Position numbers and translations under genes: made by a program. From NCBI RefSeq assembly GCF_038002345.1, contig NZ_JBBOCJ010000001.1, forward strand, positions 5,208,001-5,272,000: a stretch of DNA of 64,000 nucleotides, read 5' to 3'. The notes below the pieces were generated by a model, which saw only the letters and a program-made list of their open reading frames with translations, was not told the DNA's origin and searched no databases. Positions 9,360-18,149 of this stretch are shown piece after piece. Origin of the DNA: Paenibacillus sp. FSL M7-0420. Its GTDB lineage: Bacteria; Bacillota; Bacilli; Paenibacillales; Paenibacillaceae. Position 1 is the stretch's first letter. Each line of letters opens with the position of its first letter.

Positions 9360-10256
9360 TCAGCCTTTAACGGAGCCTACGAATAATCCCTTGGTGAAAT
9401 GCTTCTGAAAGAAGGGATAAATGCACATAATCGGAAACATGGTTATAATAATGACACTCATTCGTACCGCCTTCGGATCAAGCGTTTCTCCCGGGGCATT
9501 GACAGCAACAGCACCGCCTCCTACCCGGCCTTGAATCGCAGTCGTATCCAAAGTGAACAGATAGTTTCTTAATACCATCTGCAAAGGGTACTTATCCTGA
9601 TCCCGCAAGTATATCAGGGCTTCGAACCAGCTGTTCCAGCTTCCGACCAGACCGAACAGAGCAAAGGTTGCAAAAAGCGCTTTCGACAACGGCAGTATAA
9701 TTCTGAATAGGACCACTAAATCATTCGCCCCGTCGATATAAGCAGAGTCCTTCAGCTCAGAAGGGATATTTAGAAAGAAGGTACGAAATAAAAATACGTT
9801 ATAAGCGCTGATTGCGCCCGGGAGAATCATGACCCATACCGTGTCTAACAGGTTCAGACTGCGCATAAGCAGATAGGTCGGAATCAAACCGCCGCCGAAA
9901 AACATCGTTATCATAAGGAAGAAGGTCAAAAATTTCTTACCTGCAAATCCAGGGATCGTGAGCGGGTACGCCATCATTGCCGTAAAAAACAGCATGATCC
10001 CCGTCGAGCCTGTCGCATAAATAATTGAGTTCAGATACCCTTTAAAAATGTATGGATCATGAAATACCGTCGTGTAGGCTTCCAGATTAAATCCCTTAGG
10101 CCAAATCGTTACGCTCCCGGAAGAGATGTAACTTGCACGGCTTAGCGATGTCGCGACAATGTGCAGAATCGGATACAGTACAACAACCAGAATCAACAGC
10201 ATGATCACAACATTTATTACATCGAAAGCTCTGGAGCCTAAGCTATCCCTTTTCAA
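9360..10256 (-). CDS. ABC sugar transporter permease (LplC/YtcP-type)
   Basis: 298 residues with six predicted membrane segments and the CUT1 EAA loop (DSAYIDGANDLVVLFRIILPLSKA), which docks the ATPase. It ends with the family-typical FFQKHFTKGLFVGSVKG tail. It pairs with the permease 11 bases upstream. No ATPase gene is present in the locus, as is usual for these systems, which share an MsmX-like ATPase encoded elsewhere. Confidence 0.92.
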   Translation of the reverse strand: MKRDSLGSRAFDVINVVIMLLILVVVLYPILHIVATSLSRASYISSGSVTIWPKGFNLEAYTTVFHDPYIFKGYLNSIIYATGSTGIMLFFTAMMAYPLTIPGFAGKKFLTFFLMITMFFGGGLIPTYLLMRSLNLLDTVWVMILPGAISAYNVFLFRTFFLNIPSELKDSAYIDGANDLVVLFRIILPLSKALFATFALFGLVGSWNSWFEALIYLRDQDKYPLQMVLRNYLFTLDTTAIQGRVGGGAVAVNAPGETLDPKAVRMSVIIITMFPIMCIYPFFQKHFTKGLFVGSVKG

Positions 10257-10267
10257 CTTCCCACCAC

Positions 10268-11182
10268 CTAGAACAGACTTGTCTCTGACACTTTGCGGCT
10301 AATCCAATTGGTCAAGTAAAGAACAATAAAGGAAATAAGCGACATAAACATTCCGATTGCTGTGGTGTACTCATATTGCGCACCCAGTATACCTTGACGA
10401 TAAACATAAGACCCAATGACATCCGCTACTTCATATGTCTCAGGGGAATAGAGCAGAATGATCTTCTGAAAATCACTCCCAAGAACTCCTCCTACGGCGA
10501 AAATCAGCAAAATGATTGTGGTCGGCTTGAGCGAGGGCCATGTAATGTGCACAACCTTCTTCCACCGGCCTGCCCCGTCTACTTCAGCCACATCATAAAG
10601 CGTTGGATCTATTCCGCTTAATGCGGCAAGGTAGATGATCGTGCCGAACCCGACGCCTTGCCATATACCGGAGGAAATGAAGATGGACCGGAAAAAATCC
10701 GACTCCAGAAGAAACATAACCGGCTCTCCGCCGAAAAAGGCGACAATATTATTAAACAAGCCGTCTCTTGCCGTAAATTCCTTCAGCATTCCCGCAACAA
10801 TGACGACGGAAATAAAATGCGGGAAATAAGATACCGTCTGAACCATCTTCTTAAATCTTTTATTCCTTAGTTCATTGAACAGCAGAGCCAATATAATCGG
10901 CGCCGGAAACGACCAGAATAAAGTATACAAACCAAGAAGCAACGTGTTCTTCAACACTCTAAACGCCATGGGATCATTAAAAAAAGAAAGGAAATACTTG
11001 AATCCCACCCACTCGCTCCCCCATATCCCCTTAGAAGCGTTAAAATCCTTGAAAGCGATTAGAATTCCGTACATCGGAAAATAATGAAAAATTAACAGCG
11101 TCAGGAAGCCGGGAAGCACCATAAGGTAGAGATAGCGGTGCCTGATCATTCTGGCTATGAACCTGTTATTACTTGTCTTCAC
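10268..11182 (-). CDS. ABC sugar transporter permease (LplB-type)
   Basis: 304 residues, six predicted membrane segments, EAA loop DVAEVDGAGRWKKVVHITWPSLKP, and the C-terminal NWISRKVSETSLF typical of LplB-type permeases. The start is GTG at 11182 with AGGAGG seven bases upstream. First gene of the leftward operon (permease, permease, binding protein, GH38, secreted protein, esterase). Confidence 0.92.
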   Translation of the reverse strand: MKTSNNRFIARMIRHRYLYLMVLPGFLTLLIFHYFPMYGILIAFKDFNASKGIWGSEWVGFKYFLSFFNDPMAFRVLKNTLLLGLYTLFWSFPAPIILALLFNELRNKRFKKMVQTVSYFPHFISVVIVAGMLKEFTARDGLFNNIVAFFGGEPVMFLLESDFFRSIFISSGIWQGVGFGTIIYLAALSGIDPTLYDVAEVDGAGRWKKVVHITWPSLKPTTIILLIFAVGGVLGSDFQKIILLYSPETYEVADVIGSYVYRQGILGAQYEYTTAIGMFMSLISFIVLYLTNWISRKVSETSLF

Positions 11183-11456
11183 ATTAACGCCTCCTGACTG
11201 TCAACGTGTTGTAGTCTTATACGGCTGGTACTAGGCTCACAGACACCTGAACTCCACGATTCAGCCGTTTGCAAGCGCATTCATTTTCACCTCCAGATCA
11301 GAACCCAGTTCGTCGAAACCGGGTTGTTCGTGCTTTCCGTTTCATCAGATTAGACCATCATGATGCCAAATGTTATTATGCTAAATAAAAAATATCACAT
11401 ACCTTTTAATGCGTCAATATATAAAACCTAAACAGAAATAATATTAATTTGGTATA
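11183..11456. promoter_or_regulatory. Upstream region of the ABC/GH38 operon
   Basis: No gene. It must hold the operon promoter and the end of the AraC-type gene. A short hairpin (AACCC to GGGTT, about 11310-11331) is visible. No confident -35/-10 pair was found by eye. Confidence 0.35.
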
Positions 11457-12305
11457 CTATCTGTGAATTTTGCCAAATTGCCGGTACCGATGAGGCGTCA
11501 GATTATGTCTCCGTTTAAACAAGTCGTAGAAGTAGCTAACATTCTCAAGTCCAATCTCCAAACTGATATCTACGATTTCCATATCCGTATTCAGCAGCAA
11601 ATTCCCGGCGTAGGAAATCCTTAATTCATTGATATATTGGGTCGGAGACATCCCGAGATGCTCCCTGAACATTCTGCATACGTAAGCATGCGATTTGCCG
11701 GACAGCTGAACAAGCGCGGCCGTTCCCCGCGTAAATTGTTCTTTCTTATTCACCTCTTTGCATAGGGCCTTTAACCATTCCGGCTGTCCCGCAGGTTCGA
11801 ACGGCTCCGCTTCAGCCGTGATATAACGGGAGAACAGGTCGGTCAAGATGGCTCTTACCTCTGCTTTGATAGCCAGCTTCTTCTCCTGCGGGATCAGATT
11901 GAGCTGCTCCAGCCGATACCGCACATATTCTTTTTCCGTTTTGGACAGCAAAGCCGACGGCGGCATGGCCGGCTCAAGAAGCCTCCCACTCGGGAATCCC
12001 TCTCCCAAAAAAGCAATCATGTCATCCAGAACCTCCCGGTTAAACGACAAATTAATGAACTGGCAATCACTATCTGCCGTCTGCTCATAGCAATGCACAT
12101 CCCGGTCCCGTATGAACACGAGCGTATTTTCCTGCAACAACTGACGATTGCTGTTAATAACATGCACAACGCTTCCCTTCAGAATGAGAAACAATTCAAA
12201 AAAGTCATGACAATGCAAACCGATCGTCTCGCGCACCGAAGCGATCAGCCGGTAATGGGCCTGAATTTCAGAATCAATGCCGTCCGCCGCGAGAAGCTTC
12301 AACAT
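11457..12305 (-). CDS. AraC family transcriptional regulator
   Basis: 282 residues from the ATG at 12305, chosen because GGAGG lies ten bases upstream; the frame is open further to 12395 without a ribosome site. The N-terminal half is a cupin sensor (GLHCHDFFELFLILKGSVVHVIN) and the C-terminal ~100 residues hold the two AraC helix-turn-helices, ending LENVSYFYDLFKRRHNLTPHRYRQ. It lies immediately downstream of the operon promoter region and is divergent from the DUF1861 gene. It likely activates the operon or the divergent gene in response to a sugar. Confidence 0.88.
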   Translation of the reverse strand: MLKLLAADGIDSEIQAHYRLIASVRETIGLHCHDFFELFLILKGSVVHVINSNRQLLQENTLVFIRDRDVHCYEQTADSDCQFINLSFNREVLDDMIAFLGEGFPSGRLLEPAMPPSALLSKTEKEYVRYRLEQLNLIPQEKKLAIKAEVRAILTDLFSRYITAEAEPFEPAGQPEWLKALCKEVNKKEQFTRGTAALVQLSGKSHAYVCRMFREHLGMSPTQYINELRISYAGNLLLNTDMEIVDISLEIGLENVSYFYDLFKRRHNLTPHRYRQFGKIHR

Positions 12306-12459
12306 TGGCGATATTCCTCCTTGTTCGTAAATGTACTTTGATAAAGACAAGCCTTGCAATGTCAAACCACCATAATACATCCAAAAATGGAGCAAGAATT
12401 GGGATATAGCTATCCATTAGGATAGAATTGTTATTGAAGCCTGAAAGGAGATTGCGCAA

Positions 12460-13401
12460 ATGAACTTATTGCAGCTGCGTCAGCAATTTGAAGCAAACAA
12501 GCGGATCTATGAAAGCGCTAAGCTTGTCTTCCACGGGGTGGAAGACTTCGATGTCTACAATCCTACGATCCCGTTTGAATGGAACGGCAAGCGCTACATT
12601 TATGGACGCCTGGAAAGACGCCAGGAGTGGGCACGGTCTTGGGTTCGCCTGTTCGAGCAGAGCGGTCCGGATGACTGGACAGCCGTGCCGGACACCATGA
12701 TTTACCAGCTTGAAGACCCTTATATTAGCATCATCCACAAACAACTTGTATTGGGCGGTACACATGTCCGTTATAAGCAGGGGCAGCTTGATACTTTCTA
12801 CGGGTACTTCTACAAAGGCCGTGATATTCATGATCTCTTCTACTTCACGACCGGTCCGGATTATATGAAAGACATTCGGCTCGTAGAGCTTCAGGATGGC
12901 AGAATCGGCGTCTTCTCACGACCACGCGGAGAAGGAATACGCAAGGAATTCGGAAGTGAATCTTTAGTTGGATTCACGATCATCAACAGTCTCGACGACC
13001 TGTCTCCGGAGGTTATCGGGAACGCCCCTAACATCCGAGGCCTGTTCCACGAGGATGAGTGGGGGGGCTGCAATCAGGCCTACTTGCTTGAGAGCGGGAA
13101 GATCGGCGTCATTGGTCATATCTGTTATGCCGAAAGAGATATATCGACCTATATGAACATGGCTTTCGTATTGGACCCGCAGACGAATCAATTCTCCGGG
13201 TTGAGAATCATCGGCACACGTCCATGTTATCCGGAGGGTCCCGCCAAGAAACCGCATCTGACGGACTGCACATTCACCGCCGGCATAGAAATGCGTCCCG
13301 ACGGCAAGGTCAATCTGTACAGCGGCATCGGCGATTGCGAAGTTGCTCGTATTGTCATCGACTACCCGTTCGAGAAGGAAGGCGCCATTGTTACTCTCTA
13401 A
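12460..13401 (+). CDS. DUF1861 family protein, five-bladed propeller related to mannoside phosphorylases
   Basis: 313 residues, no signal peptide. Motifs such as VYNPTIPFEWNGKRYIYGRLE, IYQLEDPYISIIH and GTRPCYPEGPAKKPHLTDCTF fit DUF1861, a cytoplasmic propeller family I associate by fold with GH130 mannoside phosphorylases. AAAGGAG precedes the ATG by ten bases. Its position beside a mannosidase operon supports a role in mannoside processing, but the reaction is not established from sequence. Confidence 0.7.
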   Translation: MNLLQLRQQFEANKRIYESAKLVFHGVEDFDVYNPTIPFEWNGKRYIYGRLERRQEWARSWVRLFEQSGPDDWTAVPDTMIYQLEDPYISIIHKQLVLGGTHVRYKQGQLDTFYGYFYKGRDIHDLFYFTTGPDYMKDIRLVELQDGRIGVFSRPRGEGIRKEFGSESLVGFTIINSLDDLSPEVIGNAPNIRGLFHEDEWGGCNQAYLLESGKIGVIGHICYAERDISTYMNMAFVLDPQTNQFSGLRIIGTRPCYPEGPAKKPHLTDCTFTAGIEMRPDGKVNLYSGIGDCEVARIVIDYPFEKEGAIVTL

Positions 13402-13708
13402 ATCAAACACTCAAGCTTCGGGCTGCTGGATTTGCCAGCAGCTCTTTGGGTTGTCCGTTGACGGCGTAGCTGACTGCAGTAAAGATGTTATGTTAAGTTA
13501 ATGAAACAGCATACTTTATTTGACCCCATAGTAATACATACCTGCACAAATTTCAATTATTTTATCTAATAAAGCCCCAATATTACTTAATTCCCGAGAA
13601 TCCTCTCCTTATTCGATAAAAATTCATCCAAAACACTTTGCAAGTAAGTATACTTTTTGAAACAATGTACGCTATAATTGAGGAAATGTCGATATGAGGT
13701 GAACTTAC
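13402..13708 (+). promoter_or_regulatory. Intergenic region: weak terminator and operator-like palindrome before the GntR-type gene
   Basis: An 8-bp GC-rich hairpin at 13422-13442 (GCTGCTGG/CCAGCAGC) may end the DUF1861 transcript. A perfect 10-bp palindrome AAGTATACTT at 13646-13655 lies upstream of TATAAT at 13673-13678. It is well placed for autoregulation of the GntR/LacI hybrid. GAGGTGA precedes the TTG start at 13709. Confidence 0.45.
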
Positions 13709-14794
13709 TTGAGCAAGAAGGACTTAACTCTGCCAAAGTACCAGATGGTTAAAGACTATGTCTTATCCCAGATTGAGAATCAGGAATTTACAGAAGAAAA
13801 CCGGATTCCCAGCGAGTCGGAATTCTCCAAGCTGCTGGAAGTCAGCACTATTACTGTGCGCAAAGCACTGTCAGAGCTGGTAAACGAAGGCGTGATCTAC
13901 CGTGTCAGGGGTAAGGGGAGCTTCGTCGCCAGTCAAGCGGCCGTCCCGGAAAAGACCTCGAATCTGGTGGCTTTTGTCATTTCCGGCGTCGAACTGTACG
14001 ATAGCTCGTATATGCAGATCATGAGGGGCATCCAGTCCTTCCTGGGCAAACATGGCTGCAAGCTGATCATTGAATTCGTGGAGAATGATTTCGAGCAGGA
14101 GCGTGCACTTGTGCTGGAGCTGATTCGAACAGAACTAAGAGGACTACTCATCTATTCCTCTGATCCCGAAGCAGCAAAGGGCTACCTCGGGGAGATTCGC
14201 AAAACAGCAATTCCCTTTGTTATGCTGGATCGCTCGCCTTCCGGCTATCCAGTCAACGTCGTCACTTGTAATAACCACGACGGCGCTTATGAAGCAGTAG
14301 AATACTTGATACAGCAAGGTCACCGGCGAATCGGATTTGCAGCTTACGACTATCATCTGAGTCCGGAGATTGACAGATATAACGGTTATCGCAATGCCAT
14401 GTTGAATGCGTCCATTCCGATATCCGAGTCTCTCTTGTTCCTGGATAAGGACATGGATCACTCTATGCTTGCACACCTGATTCAAAGCGGGGAGCTGACC
14501 GCTCTTTTCTGCGCCAACGATAAGCGGGCCCTTGAGGTAATAGAGCAGCTGACCGCACTTGATATCCGTATCCCTGAACAGGTATCCCTGATCGGCTTTG
14601 ACGATTTCGAGAGCTCCAAGTTCGCCAAGGTCGCCTTGAGCACAGTGAAGCAATATTTCGACGTTCTTGGCTATGAGAGTGCCAAACTGCTGTTCGAAAT
14701 TACCGAAGGCTCGTCCTATGGCAACAAGAAAGTCATGTTGCCTACTAGCCTGGTTATACGTGAGACCACTAAGCCATTCCAAGGTAATGCTTGA
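13709..14794 (+). CDS. GntR/LacI hybrid transcriptional regulator (AraR-like architecture)
   Basis: 361 residues. Residues ~8-75 form a GntR winged helix (IPSESEFSKLLEVSTITVRKALSELVNEGVIYRVRGKGSFVAS). The rest is a LacI-type periplasmic-binding sensor with VEYLIQQGHRRIGFAAYD and the conserved VSLIGFDDFE. This combination defines AraR-like sugar repressors. The start is TTG with GAGGTGA nine bases upstream. Just downstream lies only a broken binding-protein fragment, so a regulated transport operon may have been lost here. Confidence 0.88.
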   Translation: MSKKDLTLPKYQMVKDYVLSQIENQEFTEENRIPSESEFSKLLEVSTITVRKALSELVNEGVIYRVRGKGSFVASQAAVPEKTSNLVAFVISGVELYDSSYMQIMRGIQSFLGKHGCKLIIEFVENDFEQERALVLELIRTELRGLLIYSSDPEAAKGYLGEIRKTAIPFVMLDRSPSGYPVNVVTCNNHDGAYEAVEYLIQQGHRRIGFAAYDYHLSPEIDRYNGYRNAMLNASIPISESLLFLDKDMDHSMLAHLIQSGELTALFCANDKRALEVIEQLTALDIRIPEQVSLIGFDDFESSKFAKVALSTVKQYFDVLGYESAKLLFEITEGSSYGNKKVMLPTSLVIRETTKPFQGNA

Positions 14795-14869
14795 TTCACC
14801 CGGTCCATTCTATCCTGATTATATTGGACCGCAAGCTTTTACCCGCTAGCCGATACGCAGAAGCTCACA

Positions 14870-14904
14870 ATAGGCCAGCCCCCTGATTAAGGAGGCTGGC
14901 CTAT
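14870..14904. terminator. Intrinsic terminator after the GntR-type gene
   Basis: An 11-bp perfect stem ATAGGCCAGCC (14870-14880) with GGCTGGCCTAT (14894-14904); T-richness on the plus side is modest. Confidence 0.7.
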
Positions 14905-14964
14905 ATTAACAGACCCTTTTATCTCTCTAACTTCCAACCTCCCAGTATCTTGGGTGAAGCCCGG

Positions 14965-15183
14965 TCACATTGCTTTCCACTCTTCGAATTGCTCCTGTGC
15001 TTCTGCAATGACTTTATCCAGCCCGGCAGCCTTCATCTTAGCTATTGCCTTCGGCAGATATTCATCCGGATCGACCGCACCTGTCATAATAGGTGGATAG
15101 AATTCCTTCACGATCGCCGAGATGGACGCCACTTCCGTCTTCGCCGGATCCGGGTTGAAGTTAAAGCCAAAAAATAACATCAT
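14965..15183 (-). pseudogene. C-terminal fragment of an ABC sugar-binding protein
   Basis: About 70 residues (SAIVKEFYPPIMTGAVDPDEYLPKAIAKMKAAGL...) match the typical C-terminus of LplA-type binding proteins, which normally exceed 500 residues. The upstream part is absent and the sequence changes at about 15180 into a fragment of another gene on the other strand. It is a deletion remnant. Confidence 0.75.
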
Positions 15184-15391
15184 CAGAGAGCAGGTTCAAG
15201 AACATCATAGCCCGCTCTGGATTGGGCAGATCGAACGTGGAGAAAAGAACCCTACGATCAAAATATTAGAACTAATCTCGGCTACTCTGGAGATCATCTT
15301 AGTTGATTTATTAACTTTATATGATCCGAAGGGTGGTATGAGAAAGCGGTTGCCATCCTTCAGTTTTAACAATAACCCCAGAAACCATTAA
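15181..15391 (+). pseudogene. C-terminal fragment of an XRE family regulator
   Basis: The frame reads ...WIGQIERGEKNPTIKILELISATLEI..., the second half of a Cro/C1 helix-turn-helix. The first helices are missing; the frame upstream overlaps the unrelated binding-protein fragment. It is a scar left by deletion or insertion. Confidence 0.65.
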
Positions 15392-15478
15392 GCAGTGTCT
15401 ACTGGAAGGTGTGGGCAGGTTCCAAAAAGCAAAAAAAAGAGCACCTTTACAGTACTCTCCCAGCTCCTTCACAACAAT

Positions 15479-15691
15479 CTATTCATCAGGGCTATACTCT
15501 ATCAACTCCGACAGCTTACACTGGAACGTATCGCATAACCTAACCAATGTCTCCAGCTTAACGGTCTCCAAGTCCGTTTCCCGGTACAGTTTGTTAATCG
15601 AATTCCGGCTTAGGCCTGATTTCTCCATCAACTCGGTGATGTCGTCGATCCGGTGTTTGGCCATTAGGATTCTTAAGTTGCTTCTCAACAT
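15479..15691 (-). CDS. Small XRE family (Cro/C1-type) regulator
   Basis: 70 residues, nearly all one helix-turn-helix: LRSNLRILMAKHRI, then SGLSRNSINKLYRETDLETVKLETLVRLCDTFQCKLSELIEY. Similar in plan to the stand-alone regulator at 24244. GGGAG lies ten bases before the ATG. It is divergent from the 85-residue gene at 15729. Confidence 0.75.
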   Translation of the reverse strand: MLRSNLRILMAKHRIDDITELMEKSGLSRNSINKLYRETDLETVKLETLVRLCDTFQCKLSELIEYSPDE

Positions 15692-15728
15692 GAGGCGTAG
15701 CTCCCTACACTTAATAGTATTTATAGTT

Positions 15729-15986
15729 ATGTTCCATATCCATCTGGAAGGGATGTACCGGGAACTGCTGGATACGGATCCTACATATAAAATGCTGCTG
15801 CAAGAAAGTGATCAGTACTTCCACCAGCTTAGGAACGCCCTTCCCGAGGACCAGCAGGGTTCTGCTTTCCAGTATGAAGACACGCAGTTCTCCCTTCAAG
15901 CCATAACCGAACGCGCCATTTACCTGCAAGGCTTCAAGGATGCGCTCTATCTCTCCAATGAGCTGCGGAGTTCTTCCACTGCTTAA
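15729..15986 (+). CDS. Small conserved-looking helical protein of unknown function
   Basis: 85 residues from the ATG at 15729, though the ATG at 15750 is possible. The sequence is charged and helical (YRELLDTDPTYKMLLQESDQ, ...ITERAIYLQGFKDALYLSNEL), resembling in plan the short DUF6809-type Paenibacillus proteins with a C-terminal GFK motif. It is divergent from the XRE regulator. Function unknown. Confidence 0.55.
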   Translation: MFHIHLEGMYRELLDTDPTYKMLLQESDQYFHQLRNALPEDQQGSAFQYEDTQFSLQAITERAIYLQGFKDALYLSNELRSSSTA

Positions 15987-16090
15987 TTCTATCTTAGCTG
16001 TATATTTTCCTGTTTCTATTGTGAAATCTGTTTCTACCCAAACTCTGTTTTCATCCTGTACTCTTTTTTCGATATCAGTATGTATAGAAA

Positions 16091-16117
16091 AGACGCATTC
16101 AGCAGAATGCGTCTTTC
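16091..16117 (-). terminator. Terminator of the original tRNA-Leu locus
   Basis: Stem AGACGCATTC/GAATGCGTCT with a 4-base loop; on the minus strand it is followed by TTTTCTAT. It lies 15 bases beyond the tRNA-Leu-like 3' end at 16132, just as a tRNA terminator would. Confidence 0.75.
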
Positions 16118-16131
16118 TCTACTACTATATA

Positions 16132-16237
16132 TGCCGAGGACGGGGGTCGAACCCGTACGGTACTCACGTACCGCAGGATTTTAATTCCACCCTAGTTATT
16201 CGCACGACAAAAAACCGCACCACTGCGCCACTCCTAC
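16132..16237 (-). other. tRNA-Leu-like left end (att site) of element A
   Basis: Read on the minus strand, the 3' part gives an intact T-arm, acceptor 3' strand, variable arm and anticodon-side sequence of tRNA-Leu. The first 28 bases from 16132 are identical to the tRNA-Leu gene at 47936-48021. The variable arm differs but is fully compensated (CGGTAC/GTACCG instead of CGAAGG/CCTTCG). A tRNA-like 5' segment (GCGTAGG...GTGGCGCAG) ends near 16237, but the acceptor pairs at only 5 of 7 positions and the interior is about 17 bases too long. Best read as a displaced original tRNA 3' end (attL). Confidence 0.6.
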
Positions 16238-16414
16238 GCTATTTTCACGTTTACCTGCCCGCCAGCTACCCGAGGACCTGTCCGTTCATTTACTCGATAT
16301 GCCCTACGCAGAGTACGTAATACTGTGCGCTTAGCTTCTAATAGTTTAGCGTATTTGCAAACGCAAAAAAGCGCAACCCTCACGGATGCTACTCTGCAAA
16401 GACTGCGTAATGTT

Positions 16415-16648
16415 TCATTTCGTGATTAACTCCCCGGACGCCGTTCGGATAATTCGCGTTTTACATTTCGGGCATTTAGACGACCCGTCGAGTAGCTTCG
16501 ATTCAAATCCGCACGTAGGGCAGGCAACGCTCTCCGTCTTTACGTATTTTACAATCGCGAGTGGTATGCCGATGACTCCACCGAGAATAAGTCCGATAAT
16601 GATCGCAAGTATGAACACGCGCGTTCGACCTCCGTTTAATTTTACCAT
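16415..16648 (-). CDS. Small membrane protein with zinc ribbon
   Basis: 77 residues: one strong membrane segment (VFILAIIIGLILGGVIGIPLAIVKYV, ~11-36), then a CPTC...CPKC zinc ribbon. No enzymatic motif. Phage-borne and not recognised beyond this. Confidence 0.6.
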   Translation of the reverse strand: MVKLNGGRTRVFILAIIIGLILGGVIGIPLAIVKYVKTESVACPTCGFESKLLDGSSKCPKCKTRIIRTASGELITK

Positions 16649-17368
16649 TATTTACCTTTATTATCGTCCGCCGGGAACGTTTTGGTTTTGTAAGTAACGA
16701 TACTCACACGACATTAAGATTATTACATATACTGACTCCCCGAGATAAAAATGCTGCGCGGATTCTGAGTACAGCTGAATTCGCTTACTTAAAGTAAGCC
16801 CTTGGGGTTCAATTTTCTGCGTTAAAGCGTCACTTTAACGTAATGAATACGATATACATTTACCAGTACACAGGACTCTAACTCCTGTGCGTATGCAAAA
16901 CGAGGGTAAACGTAGGCGCGGCGCGGGTTTGAGCCGTCCGTTGCATAAACGCCCCTTATACGCTGCATATACATTTCCAGCACACGGCCTTACGATCCCT
17001 ACAACCGCGCGGCTTAACGCATATCGACGCTGGTAGATTATACATACGTAATGATTACGTTTATGCATGCGTTTATGCAGCGCCAGGACACGCCGAAACG
17101 CTGCCCCCCTGAAATTTCCAAGGGGCCACCCGGTCCGAGCCGCCTGCAGGTGAAACGGCCAATAGTCGCCAAAAGTCGAAAGTATCCGAAGCCCCCATGT
17201 TTGCGAAAAGATGCCGTTTTGTATACTTTTGGGACGATACATGTCCCGGTACAATCAGTGTATATTCCCCGTACATCTGCGTCACGCTTACGATTATGCG
17301 CGTTTACATCGCCTTCCGTTTTGTTGTGCGTTAACCCGACGCAAGGTAACACGCATGAGTTTCGTATC
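16649..17368. other. Region without a convincing gene
   Basis: Both strands have open frames up to ~140 codons, but their products lack recognisable domains and overlap each other, so I do not call them. One imperfect palindrome GGGAC-7-GTCCC (17231-17247) lies beside TATACTTTTG and may be an operator or promoter element. Confidence 0.4.
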
Positions 17369-17650
17369 CTACATGAATCCGCAATCTTTAAACAGACGTT
17401 CGATCCCGTCAACGGTCGTAGGTAATGGCCTGCGCTTTATACGTGGACGTTTCGCTTCCATCTTCCTACGTAGTTCCCTAGCGAATTCCTTACGCAGCCG
17501 CCATCGGTACAGCGTACGCCTATCTACCGTACAGGCCCGCGCTATATCGTCAAGGTTAGGCGTAGGCACCGTCGTTAGTAGCTCGATCGCTAGGTAATGG
17601 CGTTCATCCAGCGGCGGCCGGCTGCGCTTCTTACGCTTCTTTGATGCCAC
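17369..17650 (-). CDS. Phage helix-turn-helix protein, terminase small subunit-like
   Basis: 93 residues with a basic N-terminus and a helix-turn-helix (LDDIARACTVDRRTLYRWRLRKEFARELRRK) of the phBC6A51 type found in small phage terminase-related proteins. The C-terminus (TVDGIERLFKDCGFM) is hydrophobic. A CCTATTAATAGG palindrome lies ~42 bases upstream of the start. No large terminase follows, consistent with prophage decay. Confidence 0.55.
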   Translation of the reverse strand: MASKKRKKRSRPPLDERHYLAIELLTTVPTPNLDDIARACTVDRRTLYRWRLRKEFARELRRKMEAKRPRIKRRPLPTTVDGIERLFKDCGFM

Positions 17651-17691
17651 GTTATCACATTCCTTTCTCTTTCCTTACTGATAGAATTAAA

Positions 17692-17711
17692 AAATAAACC
17701 TATTAATAGGC
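17692..17711. repeat. CCTATTAATAGG palindrome, first copy
   Basis: A 20-base sequence centred on CCTATTAATAGG recurs in inverted orientation at 21281-21300. Both copies lie upstream of leftward genes, suggesting paired operators. Confidence 0.5.
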
Positions 17712-17746
17712 AAAACGTACACGACTAAGAGTGGCCAATCGTTCGG

Positions 17747-17977
17747 CTATGCCGCATCCCTTCCGTTAAGATTCGCTTTGATATCGTGTACATCCAGCGC
17801 AAGCGTTTCGTACTGGCCTGCGAGTGACTCGAACCGTTGCGCCAGGCTCTCCGCTAAACTCATTAAGCGGTCTTCACGCGCCAAAGCTGCTATATTTATG
17901 CGCTTAATCTCGCGCCATACTACCCCGGTGACAACCGCAATTGCTCCGATGACAGCGCCATTAATAATCGTATCCAT
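17747..17977 (-). CDS. Small phage membrane protein, holin/XhlA-like
   Basis: 76 residues: an N-terminal membrane segment (~7-23) then a charged coiled-coil helix. XhlA-like and holin-associated phage proteins share this plan, but usually with the segment at the other end, so the assignment is tentative. Confidence 0.45.
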   Translation of the reverse strand: MDTIINGAVIGAIAVVTGVVWREIKRINIAALAREDRLMSLAESLAQRFESLAGQYETLALDVHDIKANLNGRDAA

Positions 17978-18149
17978 CCGTTAACCCGTCTCCTTTCGTT
18001 GGGTATACGCAAAAAAGCCCCGCGCGTGATTGCGAAGGGCTTGCGTTTGGGATTGCGAGTTAGTGCGTAGTAAGAGGAAGAAGATGAATTAGAGTAGAAA
18101 TCAAAAAAGCCACTCCGATGAGGGAGTGGCTTTAGATAAAAGTTATGTA

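Noticed and set aside
16835..17425. Several overlapping ORFs of 120-140 codons on both strands
   Set aside because: No domains, no ribosome sites, and mutual overlap; likely GC-driven open frames in decayed phage DNA.
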